This document shows, piece after piece, positions 32,670-44,604 of a stretch of 64,000 nucleotides of DNA; within the stretch, counting starts at the first letter, position 1; each line of letters starts with the position of its first letter. The stretch comes from Thereva unica. Its lineage: Eukaryota; Arthropoda; Insecta; Diptera; Therevidae. The stretch is taken from contig OX465281.1 in NCBI GenBank assembly GCA_949987705.1, forward strand, positions 192,745,112 to 192,809,111, written 5' to 3'. The position numbers were made by a program, and so were the translations under genes. The notes under the pieces are model-generated. The model made no database searches and had not been told where the DNA came from. It saw nothing but the letters and a program-made list of their open reading frames with translations.

Positions 32670-34949
32670 ATGTCGAAATCGCATCAATCACGGCCCGCCA
32701 CCAGGAAATTTGCTGAGAATAACATCTCTAATCCTGCTAAGGTCAATACACCCGAGTCAGTCAACAGGCGCATCGATAGTAGCAGCAGCAAAGCAGCCAG
32801 ATCAACTTCAATAGCAGCGCCTGATAACAGTCTTGAGCTGTTGGAGAAGCGGCTTATGGTGAGTTTTAATCGCAGAGCAACTTGCAGAGCAATCTGCTAT
32901 CTTCGAGGATCGGCTTCGACTGCTTGAGACCCGACTGTCATCTCAAATCGAGGAGGTGCGTAGCTCTTTCACTACCGAATTGGGCAAGTTAAAAGACGAG
33001 GTTGAAACGTCCAGCATGATCTCGTCGTAGTGTCTAATGAGCTTGAGGATCTACGTCGACAAACTAGATTGATCTAAATCATATTTGATGATCTAAATCA
33101 TATTTTAAATTCTGTTGCCTCTACCATCGGTCATAACCTTTTGTAAATGTGTTCTGGCCACGATTGCGAAGTCACCTTGAGTCGCCGATGGCAAATGACA
33201 GGAAGAGTAGCCCGTTGTTAATTGAAAAACTTCCTTCTGCTAATGAGCAGCTGGAATTTCTGAAGAAAACTCGCCAGCATGGTACTTTAATGCTGAATAA
33301 GCTAAACTTGGGCTATTCAACTAATACCCTGGTTTACGTTAATGAAAGCCTAACGTCGAAAAACAGTGATATACTGCGGACGGCGCGGAACCTCCTTAAG
33401 AGGAATCTTGTCTCATCTGCTTTTACTCGTCGCACAGTGGGACCAAATCCAAAAAAGCTGGCCAAAAGTCTAAAAAAAGTTTATAGATTGTGTTTTTTTT
33501 TGGGGGGATGATTCGAGGACACTTCCAATAGTGAGCAATCAGTCACGGAAGGTTAGATTTTTTTCTACGGACTGAGAAATTATAGTTGCTACTTTACTCT
33601 TTTTGCTTATTTTTAAACGTTGATATTGTGAAAAAAAGTTAACGTTTTCAAAACGCTATAAAAAATTAAGTAACCAAGTGGTCGTGTAAAGTGGAATTTT
33701 CTTTGGAAGGTATGTAGAGTATAAAAAAATTGCACTATACCCATTAAGCAAGTATATAATACACAGTAAGCATCTATTACACGTGCTTTTAATGAATTAG
33801 GATTGTAAGAATGCGATATATATTGGACAAAAAGTAATATTGCTCCACTCTGCTCCCCTGGAAAACTTGCTGGGCGTTGTTGGTAAAGGTGTATTCCTTC
33901 ACCTCCAAAAAAAATCCGCTGCCCAAAATTGCCCCTCCGTATTTTAAGGGGTCACATACGTCCAGCACTAGCCCATGGAAATGGTACTTCAATATTGCAA
34001 AAATGCGGAACAAGGTTTTATTTTTGGGATGTGTAGGGGGGGTCAGTGTGAGCTTAAATCTGAGTTTTCGGGATTCTAACCCACTCCCCCCCCCCATTTG
34101 GCCGCCATCTTGGAAAAGGTGCGCAAATGGTTTTTCCATTATATATCTTCGTAACAGTACATCTTACAGAAAATTTGCAAGGGCACTTTTTGTTTATAAA
34201 TTATCTACAATATATTAGCAAGATATTTTTGGGTAAATTTAATAATTAAGAAGTTAAAAGCCTTAGAACACCAAAATTAGTCACAGTATTTTCTTTTAAT
34301 GGCTATAACTTTTTTTCCTTGAATTTTAACCAAAAAAAAATAGTAATAAGTTTTTTTAGAGGATTTCGTAAGGAATAATTTTCATTCATACTTTTTTTTA
34401 AATTCATTCACTATGAAAGGTTTTACGTGTTACCGCGCCTCGAAGGTATCAAAGTGACAGATTTTCTGAATAATTTTTTTACGATTTTACCTAGTCCTCT
34501 CCCTAGAAATTCTCAACAACAGGTAGCAAGTAATAATAATGAATGAAACACTTTACGTTATAACAAATGCCGATCTTGAAAATCGAAATTTCGACACCGG
34601 ATTCGTCATCAGCGACCCCGAAAACCCCTAAGTGAGATGTTTTGGTATCACTTACTAAAGTTTTTGACTATTTGGAGGGGTTATGTTAACCATATTGAGT
34701 CCGCCATTTTGAAAATCGAAATTTCGACACCGGATTCGTCATCAGAGACCCCGAAAACCCCCGAGTGTAAAATTTGAGATCATTTAATGCACTTTTTGAC
34801 TTTTGGCCAGCTTTTTTGGATTTGGTCCCACTGTGCGTCGTGGCTTAATTAATGTACAAATAGAAAAAAATAAGCGGGCCCAAATATTTACTTCGGCACT
34901 CGACCTGAATGAAGCAGCCAACTCTGCGTCAACTCCTGGATCACAGTGA
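32670..34949 (+). pseudogene. LINE ORF1 (coiled coil plus RNA-binding fold), interrupted
   Basis: Begins MSKSHQSRPATRKF. After a frameshift near 32860 a coiled-coil segment follows (AIFEDRLRLLETRLSSQIEE, about 32890-32960), then an RRM-like C-terminal part (NESLTSKNSDILRTARNLLK, 33340-33400). It is cut at ...SSAFTRR (33432) by the CACAGTG element and resumes at 34836 with RGLINVQIEKNKRAQIFTSA, ending TGA 34947-34949. Such ORF1 proteins bind LINE RNA as chaperones. Removing the insertion restores the frame across the junction. Confidence 0.75.
33433..34835. mobile_element. Transib-like non-autonomous DNA transposon with RSS-type ends
   Basis: 1403 bp with terminal inverted repeats of about 38 bp beginning CACAGTGGGACCAAATCC (33433) and ending ...GGTCCCACTGTG (34835). 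It is flanked by 5-bp CGTCG duplications (33428-33432, 34836-34840). Transib elements have CACWRTG-type ends and GC-rich 5-bp duplications. The heptamer here equals the RAG recombination signal consensus CACAGTG. It carries no transposase frame. An internal duplicated segment of about 80 bp (CGAAATTTCGACACCGGATT at about 34583 and 34716) is present. Confidence 0.8.
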
Positions 34950-35009
34950 AGAATTTTTGGAGCAGCTCCTCGCCACTGGGTCTCCTCGCCATCATCAACA
35001 ATCTATGCT

Positions 35010-35784
35010 TGTAAATGATGATAGCTACATATACTTGCATCAATTAATGCTTTCATGCCGCGATCAACAGTAACAACTCCACTTTCAGTCAAAGGTTGAC
35101 TACAAATAAAGCAGAATTGCGACAATTTTTTTAAAAAACAGTAAAATGCACAAACTTTGTTACAAAATATAAGCGATAGCCACGAGTTGTCACTACGAAG
35201 GAATGCTTACGACTAACAGTATTTTGTTGAGTATGAGACCTTCGAAACGGAGCAGGTATACGAGCATCGCCACGCTGACAATTGAATGGAAGACAGATGT
35301 TACTCAAGGCCATGCGACTAAATGAAAATAGGGGAGGAGTTTTTGACGTTCATTTATATTCTAAGAATTTTATAATTTGTATGTATAAGACATAGGGACT
35401 CATGTATTTACTCATATAACGGTTCAAAAATGTATATAAAAGTACATTAACGTGCATATTACGAATAAAATATTTTTTTCAATTCTTTCAACCGCTATAT
35501 CACGGAAATGGCAATACTTATGAAAAAAAGTGTAGATGCATTTTTTGTAGAGAATCGGATGATCTACAATTTTTGTCTGAACTATTTTTGCTGTAAAACT
35601 CACCGTTTAGCTGAAAAACGCGAAAAACCTATTTTTGCAAACTTTCACCATCGATAAAATTTTTTGCACAAGGGGGATTGATGGGGACTTTTCACAATTC
35701 ATTTATAATGGTATTCTGAACATTCATACCAATTTTTAGCTCTATGGGAATTATTGTAACCTTCAAAGTCTTATTTGACTGGAC
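35010..35784 (-). mobile_element. 5' fragment of a probable XPG/CXC-family transposon
   Basis: Sits between ORF1 and ORF2 of the LINE. Its right end at 35784 reads, on the minus strand, TAGTCCAGTCAAATAAGAC, the same terminal motif as the 21966 element. Near its other end (35130-35035) the minus strand encodes CFICSQPLTESGVV followed by DRGMKALIDAS, a CxxC motif that fits the N-terminal zinc-finger style I associate with this family. No matching left terminal repeat was found, so the copy is truncated. Confidence 0.5.
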
Positions 35785-35789
35785 TATTC

Positions 35790-38700
35790 AGGACTGAATA
35801 TATGCACTATGAATGCGAGGAGCTTAAAAAACAAAATGGACGAACATAGGTATATGTGCGACCGTACTAAAATACATGTTCTGCTAGTAAGTGAGACTTG
35901 GCTTAAACCTGAAATCCCTTCCTCTTTTGTTTCCCTATCTGGCTTTTCGCTGCATCGCAATGATCGTGTTGGTCGTACTGGTGGTGGGGTTGCCATATAT
36001 GTATCCTCTATGCTTCTATCTAGAGTTTTTGGTAAATCGAGTGGCTCTCAATTTGAGTTCATTGCTGTTGAGATAAAATCTAAATATGATAAATGTGTTG
36101 TCGTCAATGTACTCGTATACTGTCCCCCTAATATATTTAATCCCGATGTTGCTGTTGAGTTCCACAACTTTGTTTCACGTTTCTCTGTTCATTATGACAA
36201 TATAATGGTTGCTGGGGACTTTAATGTTAATTTGATTAGGGACAATTCACGTGCAAACTCGCTTAGACTTTTTCTCGCATCTTTGGACTTACATATTCTT
36301 AATCGTCTTCCTACTTTTCTGAATTGCTGTAATCCTTCCCTACTTGATGTTCTATCTACTACCTCTATTGATTCAGTGTTAAAACACAAAAAAATTTCTC
36401 CCCTAGCTTCCTCGATCATGATATTCTGTTTCTCTCTATTCGTTTTACCTTTCGCCAGCCTTCCATGCATTCGTCATTTTCTTATCGCGATTATAAGAAC
36501 ATCAATTTTAATTGGCTCTCCGAACTAGCCTCTTCTGTGCCTTGGGGCGATATATATAACACTACCTGTGTTGACACTAAAGTCGATCTCCTGACCTCTT
36601 TTATTCGATCTCTCTATGATCGGTGTGTTCCCTTGCTTACTAGAAGATGCAATCTGTCTTCACCTTGTCCTTGGTTTTCGCGTGAAATCCGCGACTTGAT
36701 AATGCAGCGTGAGTCCATGTACAGATGTTATCGCAGGACTAAGATCCCTGGCTACCTAAGCGAATACAAAAAGCTTCGTAATCTCATCACTAGTAAGGTT
36801 ATCTCCGCTAAACGCGAGTATTACTCCCGCAAACTTGATCCTGCTTTAAAATCTAAACAACTGTGGCATAATCTTCGTTCTTTGGGTATTCATGCTTCGG
36901 GGCCTATCCCCTTTAATACTAATGTAAATCGTCTTAATGCATCTTTCATCCAACGTCCTCCTGATCCTATCTCTTCCACCTCTTCTAATTCTGTCTCTTT
37001 TGATTCTCTTAGTTCTGATGGCTTTAGCTTCCGATGTGTGGACTCATCCGATGTTCTTAAAATATTGCTGTCAACAGCGTTGCCTTCAACAGCGTTGGAT
37101 TTGATGGAATTTCTCCTCGCTTTATCAAGCTTCTCTCCCCCCTAATTGTGGAAACTATAACACACATTTTTAATTACTGCCTTACAATTTCTCAAGTTCC
37201 CTTGCTATGGAAAAAAGTCATAGTAATTCCATTACCGAAAAATCCTCTCCCTCTGACATATCCGATTTTCGCCCTATAAGTATTCTACCTTTCCTAGCCA
37301 AAGCTTTGGCGAAAGTCTTCTTTATACAAGTTGTTGGTTATCTTGATTCTAATAATTTCCTCTCTAAATTCCAATCTGGTTTCCGTAGACTTCACAACTG
37401 TGAGACAGCTGCACTAAAGGTAACTACTGACCTTCGTTCTATGCTTGACCGAGGTGACATTGCGATATTAGTTCTTCTTGATTTTTCTAAGGCGTTTGAT
37501 TCTGTGGTTCACTCGCTTCTAATTTCCAAGCTTAGCCAGCTCTATAGTTTTTCCTCTTCCGCAACTCGTCTTTTTTCTTCTCTTCTTTCTAATAGACACC
37601 AATGTGTGCGGCATAATTCTATTGTATCATCCTTCCTACCTGTACCCTTGGGTGTTCCACAAGGTTCTATCCTTGGCCCTCTTATTTTTTCGTAGTATGT
37701 TAATGATCTCCCTGATATTATCCATGCATGCTCCTTTCATTTATATGCTGATGATCTACAGTTATATACTTCATGTCCTCCCAATCGGATTGAATCCGGT
37801 ATTTCTGATCTCAATAATGTCTTATGCCTGATAAATGAATTGAGGTCTTCCAATTTCCTTAAACTTAATCCTAATAAATCCCAAGTACTCATTCTTAGTC
37901 GTCGCTCTCTTTCTCTAGGCAATATTCCAACCATATCACTTAATAATGTTTCTCTTCCCGTTGTTGACTGTGTTAATAATCTTGGTATTGCCATTAATTC
38001 TAAACTATCCTGCTGCAACCATATCTCACTCACGCTTTCCAAAATCTATGGCACGTTACGGAGACTTAGGCTTTATGGTAGCCCTTTATCATCGTCTATT
38101 CGGCTCAAGCTTGTTAAAGCTCTTACTGTTCCACACTTCCTCTATGGCTCCCGTGTATATATATCCCCTGAGGCATCTTGTCGTCAACGTCTATCAGTCG
38201 CATTTAATGATTGTTTAAGGCTCATTTTTCACTTGCGCAGATCAGGGGCCGGTTCACGTAGCTCGAACGACGACAATCGTTCGAAACGAAATTGAATACG
38301 AAAAAATTTGTCTCGAAAAAATTGAGCGTTCACGTAGCTCGAAAGAAAATTTAAGGAAACCACATTACTGAAACACGATTTTCTTTACAAAAACCGCTGT
38401 AAAATTATACAATTTATTGGCATCAACTTAATTAAATTTTTAAAAATAATTTACATATGTAATAGCTTATAAAAGTCTACTTTTAAATTGGAAAATTAAT
38501 CTTAATAATACAAGTGTTCGATAACATAAGAGCTTTCGAGTCAACAAACGAAAATTTGCAATTTTTTCGAGCTACGTGAACGCGAAACGAAAAAAAAATT
38601 TCGTTGTCGAGTTACGTGAACCGGCCCCAGATCATCTGTCTGGTGTACGAAACTCCCTACTTGGCTGCGATCTCTTCTGTTTTGTTGATGTCGCTGCCTT

Positions 38701-38950
38701 GGTCCTAGTGCAAAAAGTTCTCCACACGATATGTCCCTCTTACCTCTCAGAATTCCTCCTTCCTCTGCAATCCATGCGTTCGATTGAATTTCGTATTCCT
38801 GAACATTATTCCCGAATGGGTAGCCGTTCCTTCTTTGTGCATTCGATTAGACTTTGGAACAACCTTCCTAGCAATATTCAAAGAATAGGCACAGCCAAGA
38901 CCTTCAGAAAGCAAGCATCTCTCTTTCTATCCCCCCCAACTTCTCTTTAG
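35790..38950 (+). pseudogene. LINE ORF2: endonuclease and reverse transcriptase, broken
   Basis: Begins GLNICTMNARSLKNKMDE. Endonuclease blocks LLVSETWL, GGGVAIYV, AGDFNVN and SLLDV are in frame to 36528. Frame breaks follow near 36440, 37080 and 37150. RT motifs are FRPISILPFLAK, DFSKAFDSVVHS and GVPQGSILGP (37207-37695). A TAG at 37693 stands where FSxYVND is expected. The catalytic palm reads YADDLQLY (about 37745). The C-terminal part is split by a MITE at 38247-38629 and ends with GSRSFFVHSIRLWNNLP (about 38820). Inactive. Confidence 0.85.
38247..38629. mobile_element. MITE with GGGGCCGGTTCACGTA ends
   Basis: About 383 bp with inverted ends GGGGCCGGTTCACGTAGCTC and ...GTTACGTGAACCGGCCCC. 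It is flanked by AGATCA on both sides (6 bp; 7 if the terminal base is counted differently). Taking it out restores the LINE frame RRSDHLSGVRNSLLG. Internal subrepeats of TTCACGTAGCTCGAA are present. The superfamily is unclear; 6-7-bp duplications are found in IS3EU- and Dada-type elements. Confidence 0.75.
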
Positions 38951-39257
38951 TACTTTTTGTCTTTTTCTATCTCCTGATCTTTTCCCTTTTTGGTCCGTAC
39001 TTCTGCTTTTTTCCTTCTTCCTCGTCCCGTCCCTCTCATAGTTTATTAAGATTAGGTTAGTCTATATATTATGTAGTTATATTTTTTTTCTTCTTTATAT
39101 GTACTGTAAAAGATGAAAATCTTGTGTACTCTCCTGTTAATATATTAAAATAAATAAAAAAAAAATAAAAAAAAAATATAGAATTAAAAGCGATAACTAG
39201 AATTTAAAAGTGTGAGATATTAAATTGCTAGTAATAATAGTGTACTTGAAGAATTGT

Positions 39258-40241
39258 GTTGACATGAATATGTCTTATCCCTGGGGTCTATTTGAAAGAA
39301 TGTGCGGAGACGAAAATCGTTACCATGAATAATTACTGTTTGGCATACTTTTAGGATAAATTTTAGAAGCAAATTAAATTTATATTTAATTCTGCATACT
39401 TTTAGGTGAAAATATTATCGAAAGCTTTCTTAAGGTTAGAAAATTTTCGAGACATTTCTTTTGACATGAATATTTGTCGTTTTGATTAATTATAATTGTT
39501 TTTAATTATTAATATGAATATTTATATTTTTCAAAATATAAATTAAATTCTAAAAGTATAAACTATGAAAATAATTTAATATTATGTGAACTTTCATAAT
39601 TTAAATTAAAAATAATGCAAAATAAACTTGCAAAAAAATATATTCTTCGAATTCAGGCCTAATTCATCCATGTAGTTTGCCAAACTGCAATACACACAGT
39701 GCAACTAGTTGCCCAAACTCTAGGCCCCGCCCCCATAAAATTAAAAGATTTTGATTTATCCCAACTGAAACCCCAACTGTCAAATCAGTTTGCCAACTGC
39801 GCCACACACGCTGCGATTCAGTGACAACACAAATCAGTTAGGACAACTAGTTGGCCTGTGGATGGGCCCCATTAGAAAAGGTGTGCTTGAGTCGTCCGTC
39901 GCGCGATATTTTTGTGTTTTCGAAGCGGGGCGGAATCAGAATCGATATCAGGGAATTTTCTTACTACGCAGTTTGCGGATTGAGTGTGGTGCGGCCGCGG
40001 TGCGTTTAGAATTTTTGCAAAAGCACAATTTTTTTATTTTGAACGATTTCGTTTCGTGTGTTTGCATTCTGTTACATTGTGGAAAAGGATAAGGTGGTTG
40101 AAGGGTATGTTTTGAAGCGAGCCAGATTATTGTTGTGTGCATTCCTTTCGACCCCAATGTTCTTTCCAATATGAACAAGAAGGTGATTTCCAATAAGAAC
40201 AAGAAACAAATAGATCCCAGGGATAAGACATATTCATGTCT
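39258..40241. repeat. Inverted repeat pair GACATGAATATGTCTTATCC
   Basis: 39258-39291 and 40206-40241 are inverted copies (GACATGAATATGTCTTATCC plus CTGGG-TCTATTTG). They bracket the Harbinger MITE fragment. They could be termini of another DNA element that the MITE entered; no target duplication was identified. Confidence 0.5.
39480..39872. mobile_element. Harbinger MITE fragment (right part)
   Basis: Homologous to 50220-50641, ending GGATGGGCCCCA followed by TTA. Shared blocks include CAAATCAGTTTGCCAACTG and AGTTTGCCAAACTGCAA. The left terminal repeat is missing. Confidence 0.75.
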
Positions 40242-40244
40242 ACT

Positions 40245-41477
40245 GTGCCATCGAGAAGCCATGGCACTTCCCGTCTTTTTTTAATATTGAATTGTGTTTG
40301 GTTTTTAATAAATAAGTTTTAGTGTAAATATTTAAAAATTCAGGTAAATTATACTCGGGCTATTCTTTGCCACTGATTTATAGCATCGTAATATTCCAGG
40401 TATACAGAGTGTATTAGTGAAAATGTCGAAACGTCGGGCTGTGGATATGGGTGAAATCGTAACGGTTTAGTCGCTAGGCCGTTTTGAAATTTTTTTTGAT
40501 GGAGGTTTACATATTACCCTGTTTTTGTAACCCTATTAGATATTTTCATGAATAACGCAGCAATCTACGCAGAATACTCCCACCTATCTAAAACTGTAAA
40601 TGGCAAAGTTTCAACATACCAAAGTCCATAGTTATGAGTTGCCCAATTTTGTTTTTTCTTCACTAAAACCAATATTTTTTTTAAAAAAATTGGAAAGCTT
40701 GGACAATTTCCTATGAAGAATGTTCAACAGCTTTTATGCTAGCCAATGTAACACAAGAGGACATAGTCAGTGGGTTCGCTTCCATGAGCGCCAGAAGGGT
40801 CGATCTGCGCGTCTCAATAGCGGATTTAAATCGATGACCAAACTTTACATAGGGCCCATTTTCCATAATTCTTTGGCGGGGACGAACCTTTATGAAGGAA
40901 ACTGCGCCAGCTAAGCGGTCGAAAAAAAAAATTTAAACTCTCTGGCGCCTCTCGCTGAATTTTTGCACAAGGCCTCCAATTCTCTGGCCCTGGCATTGAC
41001 AGCAAGCGCCAGTAGAAACATTAAACATTTGACGGGTAAGTGTAAATTCGTCCAAACCCATCAGTTAAGAATATCACTGCTCGAGGTTTTATTTATTTAC
41101 CCAGATGGTGCCTCTTCCCGTATTGCAAGACTTTTACCTAAAAACTCAAATCCCACATTTCCGATTCTTATTACCATATAAATTCTGATCCGATTGCTGA
41201 GAGATTTTCAGGATACATTATGTTCAATTTTTTCCATTTGTAGCTAGAATGGCAAGATTTTCTGATTTTCCAGCTCTTGAACAGCCCTCAGGTATTTTGG
41301 CGCCCCGTGCGAGATATTCTTATGCGCCCTTAAGTTTTTAAAATAATTTCTTTTAGGTAGTTTACCTTTGTTATGTACAAATTGTACAATAAAAGTAGGT
41401 ACGAGTACAGTCGTCCCCGTCCAAATTATGGGCATTTGTTGTATGACGGATATATGATAATGGTAATTTCACGCGGC
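40245..41477. other. Intergenic, no gene recognised
   Basis: No convincing coding sequence or repeat family. Short frames (40720-40914, 40963-41181) lack motifs. Confidence 0.4.
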
Positions 41478-41489
41478 GTTAAGCGCTAG

Positions 41490-44400
41490 GGGGTGTAGCT
41501 GGGCCACCCTATCCGTTGGGGTATAATTCACGGATCCGGCCCTCCAGGTCGGGGGTTGGGCGAAAGGTTGACAACCTCTCCTCAGAAAACAACTCTTGTT
41601 ATGGAATCGAGAAATCAGCCTCGGAACAGTCAGGATTTACGGCAAAGACCTCAGCAACGTCCCAGGACTAATGATTTTAGGAAAAACGATATTAAGTTTG
41701 CAACATGGAATGTAAGAACATTATATAGACCCGGAGCAATGGCAGAAATGATAGATGAGCTAAGACGATATAGAATTCTCATCACAGGACTACAAGAACT
41801 AAGTTGGACTGGTAGAGGAGTCCCAGAACGAAAAGACGCTACGATATTCTACAGTGGTAATAATGACTCCAGAAGAAACTTTGGGGTAGGTTTCTGTGTA
41901 CTTAAACCTCTAATCAACAACGTAATAGACTTCAACCCGCTTAACGATCGGATCGCAACCTTAAGAAACAAATCCAGATTTCATAATATAACATTCATCA
42001 CCGTGCACGCGTCTACAGAAGAAAAACCAGAACAAGAAAAAGATGACTTCTATGAAACTCTTAGGGTGACCTATGACCCTTCTTACGACATGAAAATCGT
42101 AGGTAAAATAGGTAAGGAACCATATTATTATCCTTACGCTGGTAAGTTCTCGTTGCACTAGGATTCAAACGATAACGGGAACAGAATGGCCGAATTTGCT
42201 ATCGCAAGAAGTTTGTCAATAGCTAGCACCTGGTTTAACCATAAGAATATATAGACAAAAGGACATGGACATCACCAGATGGCAGGCATCATAACCAAAT
42301 TGACCATGTTCTAGTTGACACTAGGCATGGAAGCAGCATACTGGATGTAAGAAGTTTCCGAGGAGCGAATGTAGACACCGTTCACTATCTAGTTGTTGGG
42401 AAAATGAGGACGAAAAAACTAGCGACAATAAATAGAAGAAACAATGATAGAGAAATAAAGTGGAATATAGAAAAATTAAGAAATGTAGAATCAAAACAAC
42501 ATTATGAAATTATGTTAACAGAAAAGCTTGAGCAAATAACAAGGAGTCTGGAAATGGAAACTGATCTGAACCTGATGTGAAACTCTATAAAAGAAAAAAT
42601 TATAGAAACAAACAACTGTGTATTAGGCACACAAAACCACGAAAGAAGGAGACATTGGTTTGATAATCAATGCAAGAGCAGCATTGAAATAAAAAACCAT
42701 GCAAGACAGGTGTACCTAACAAGAATGACTAGAGGAAACCATGAGAAATATGTAGCAGCACGAAGAGACACGAATAAGTTATTAAGGAAGAAAAAACGTG
42801 ATTACTTCAGAATTAGAATAAGGGCGATCAAGCAAAGCTACAGTAATAAGGACACTAGAAGTTTCTACAAAGAAGTCAACATGATTAAGAAAGGATACAA
42901 ACCCACCTGCACCATGGTAAGAAGAGAAGATGGTACTATAGCTAGTAGTATCGATGACATACTCGAGGTGTGGGAGAAATACTTTAGAGACTTCTTCAAA
43001 GAGAATATAAGCCTAACACAGGGAGCAGCGGAAAACCGTAATACAGATGACCCAGAAAACGATACGCCAGATCCTACAATGGAGGAAGTTGAAAATGCCA
43101 TAGCGAAACTGAAAAATCACAAAGCTCCAGGTCCAGACGGCATACCCACGGAAATCTTAAAAAATGGTGGAAAGAAGTTATGCCAGGCCTTACATAGTCT
43201 AATCATAAAACTATGGAGAAGCAGCAAGATGCCAGAAGAATGGCTTTTAGGCACAATAGTCCCAGTCCATAAAAAAGGTGAATTGATGAGCTGCAAAAAC
43301 TACAGGCCAAAGTGTTTTCACATATTTTATTTAATAGACTGAAACCACATTAAAGTAGAAGATAAAGTAGGTGATTACCAAGCAGGATTTAGAACGAACA
43401 GATCGACAACAGACCAGATTTTCATAATGAGACAAATACTTCATAAAATGCTGGGAAGGAAACATTGATATACATCTTCTTTTTATAGACTAAAGAAATG
43501 CTTACGATCTGCTAAATAAAAGAGAGTTGTGGAATAAGATGAGTGAAATGGGTTTCCCCAGAAAATTAATAGATCTCTGCAGGATGATGACCAAAAATTG
43601 TGAAAAGCAAGTGAGAATACGAGGTTGTAACTCAACCAATTTTCCTCAAGAATCGGGTCTGCGACAAGGAGATGCAATCTCACCAATACTTTTTAACATT
43701 GCTCTCGAAGCAATAATGAGAGAAACACAGCTTAATGGAGCAAATAGCATCTTCACAAGGAACATCCAGATACTAGCCTTCGCAGATGATATAGTCATAA
43801 TTGGACGCAAAGCACAAGAGGTAAAGGAAACCTTTTTCAAGATTGTAGAAAGCTCAGCAAAGTTCAATCTACGAGTAAATGATACAAAAACAAAATATAT
43901 GATCGTATCAAAACAAGGTCATCGGCTAGGACGAAGTATCAGCCTTGGCGATCATATTGTGGAAATTGTAGAAAACTTTATCTACTTAGGGACAATGCTT
44001 ACTGCACAAAACCATATAAAGGACGACATCCATAGACCCATCGTAGCCGCAAATAAAACCTATTTCGCACTAGTCCCGGTCTTTAAAAACAAAGAAATTT
44101 CAAGACAATGCAAAATCAGACTATACAAAACGTTAATCCGCCCAGTTCTATGCTATGGGTCTGGGGCTTGGACATTGACCCAACAAACAGAAAACCAGCT
44201 TAAAATCTTCGAAAGGAAGATCTTAAGAAGAATATTTGGTGCTGTAAGGGTTAATTAAAACGAATGACGCATTAGGACAAATGAGGAACTTCAACAAATG
44301 TATGACGAAATAAACATATCTACATATATAAGATTGAACAGACTGCGATGGCTTGGACACGTTCTACGGGCTCCAGAAGAAAGAATGCTAGCCAGGATTT

Positions 44401-44592
44401 TTAATGGAAGACCATCTGGAAGAAGAAGAGTAGGATGACTAAGAAATAGGTGGATGGATGACGTGCTAGAAGATATACGAAAACTTCGTATATCAAACTG
44501 GAGAGAGCTAGCAAGACGTAGAGAAGACTGGAAGAGGAGACTTCAAGAGGCCCGAGTCCTGCAAGGACTGTAGCGCCATTTAAGAAGAAGAA
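41490..44592 (+). mobile_element. RTE-like LINE, full length, decayed
   Basis: Flanked by a 12-bp duplication GTTAAGCGCTAG (41478-41489, 44593-44604). Starts GGGGGTGTAGC and ends TGTAGCGCCATTTAAGAAG with a GAA-repeat tail, matching the end of the RTE copy at 10026. Length 3.1 kb. Confidence 0.88.
41556..44570 (+). pseudogene. RTE-like endonuclease/RT, broken
   Basis: Endonuclease: KFATWNVRTLYRPG and GLQELSWTGRG (41556-42161). The GDFNAK catalytic block is deleted between YDMKIV and GKIGKEP, and a stop follows at 42161. Frames resume at 42710-43342 (RT entry NHKAPGPDGIPTEI) and 43527-44258 (LRQGDAISPILF, FADDIVIIGR). Motif A region near 43480 reads LFID, then a stop, RNAYD. The C-terminus (LRWLGHVLR...) continues past a stop at 44256. 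It retains the GSGAWTLTQQ segment that the other RTE copy lacks. Confidence 0.88.
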
Positions 44593-44604
44593 GTTAAGCG
44601 CTAG

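Larger units (their letters stand above)
32650..39170 (+). mobile_element. CR1/L2-like LINE with ORF1 and ORF2, three times interrupted
   Basis: ORF1 starts at 32670 and ORF2 resumes at 35790, ending at about 38950; an A-rich 3' tail follows at about 39145-39175. The insertions are 33433-34835 (CACAGTG-ended element), about 35010-35784 (XPG/CXC-family fragment) and about 38247-38629 (MITE). ORF2 is clearly related to 13420-16212. The 5' end was not located exactly. Confidence 0.8.
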
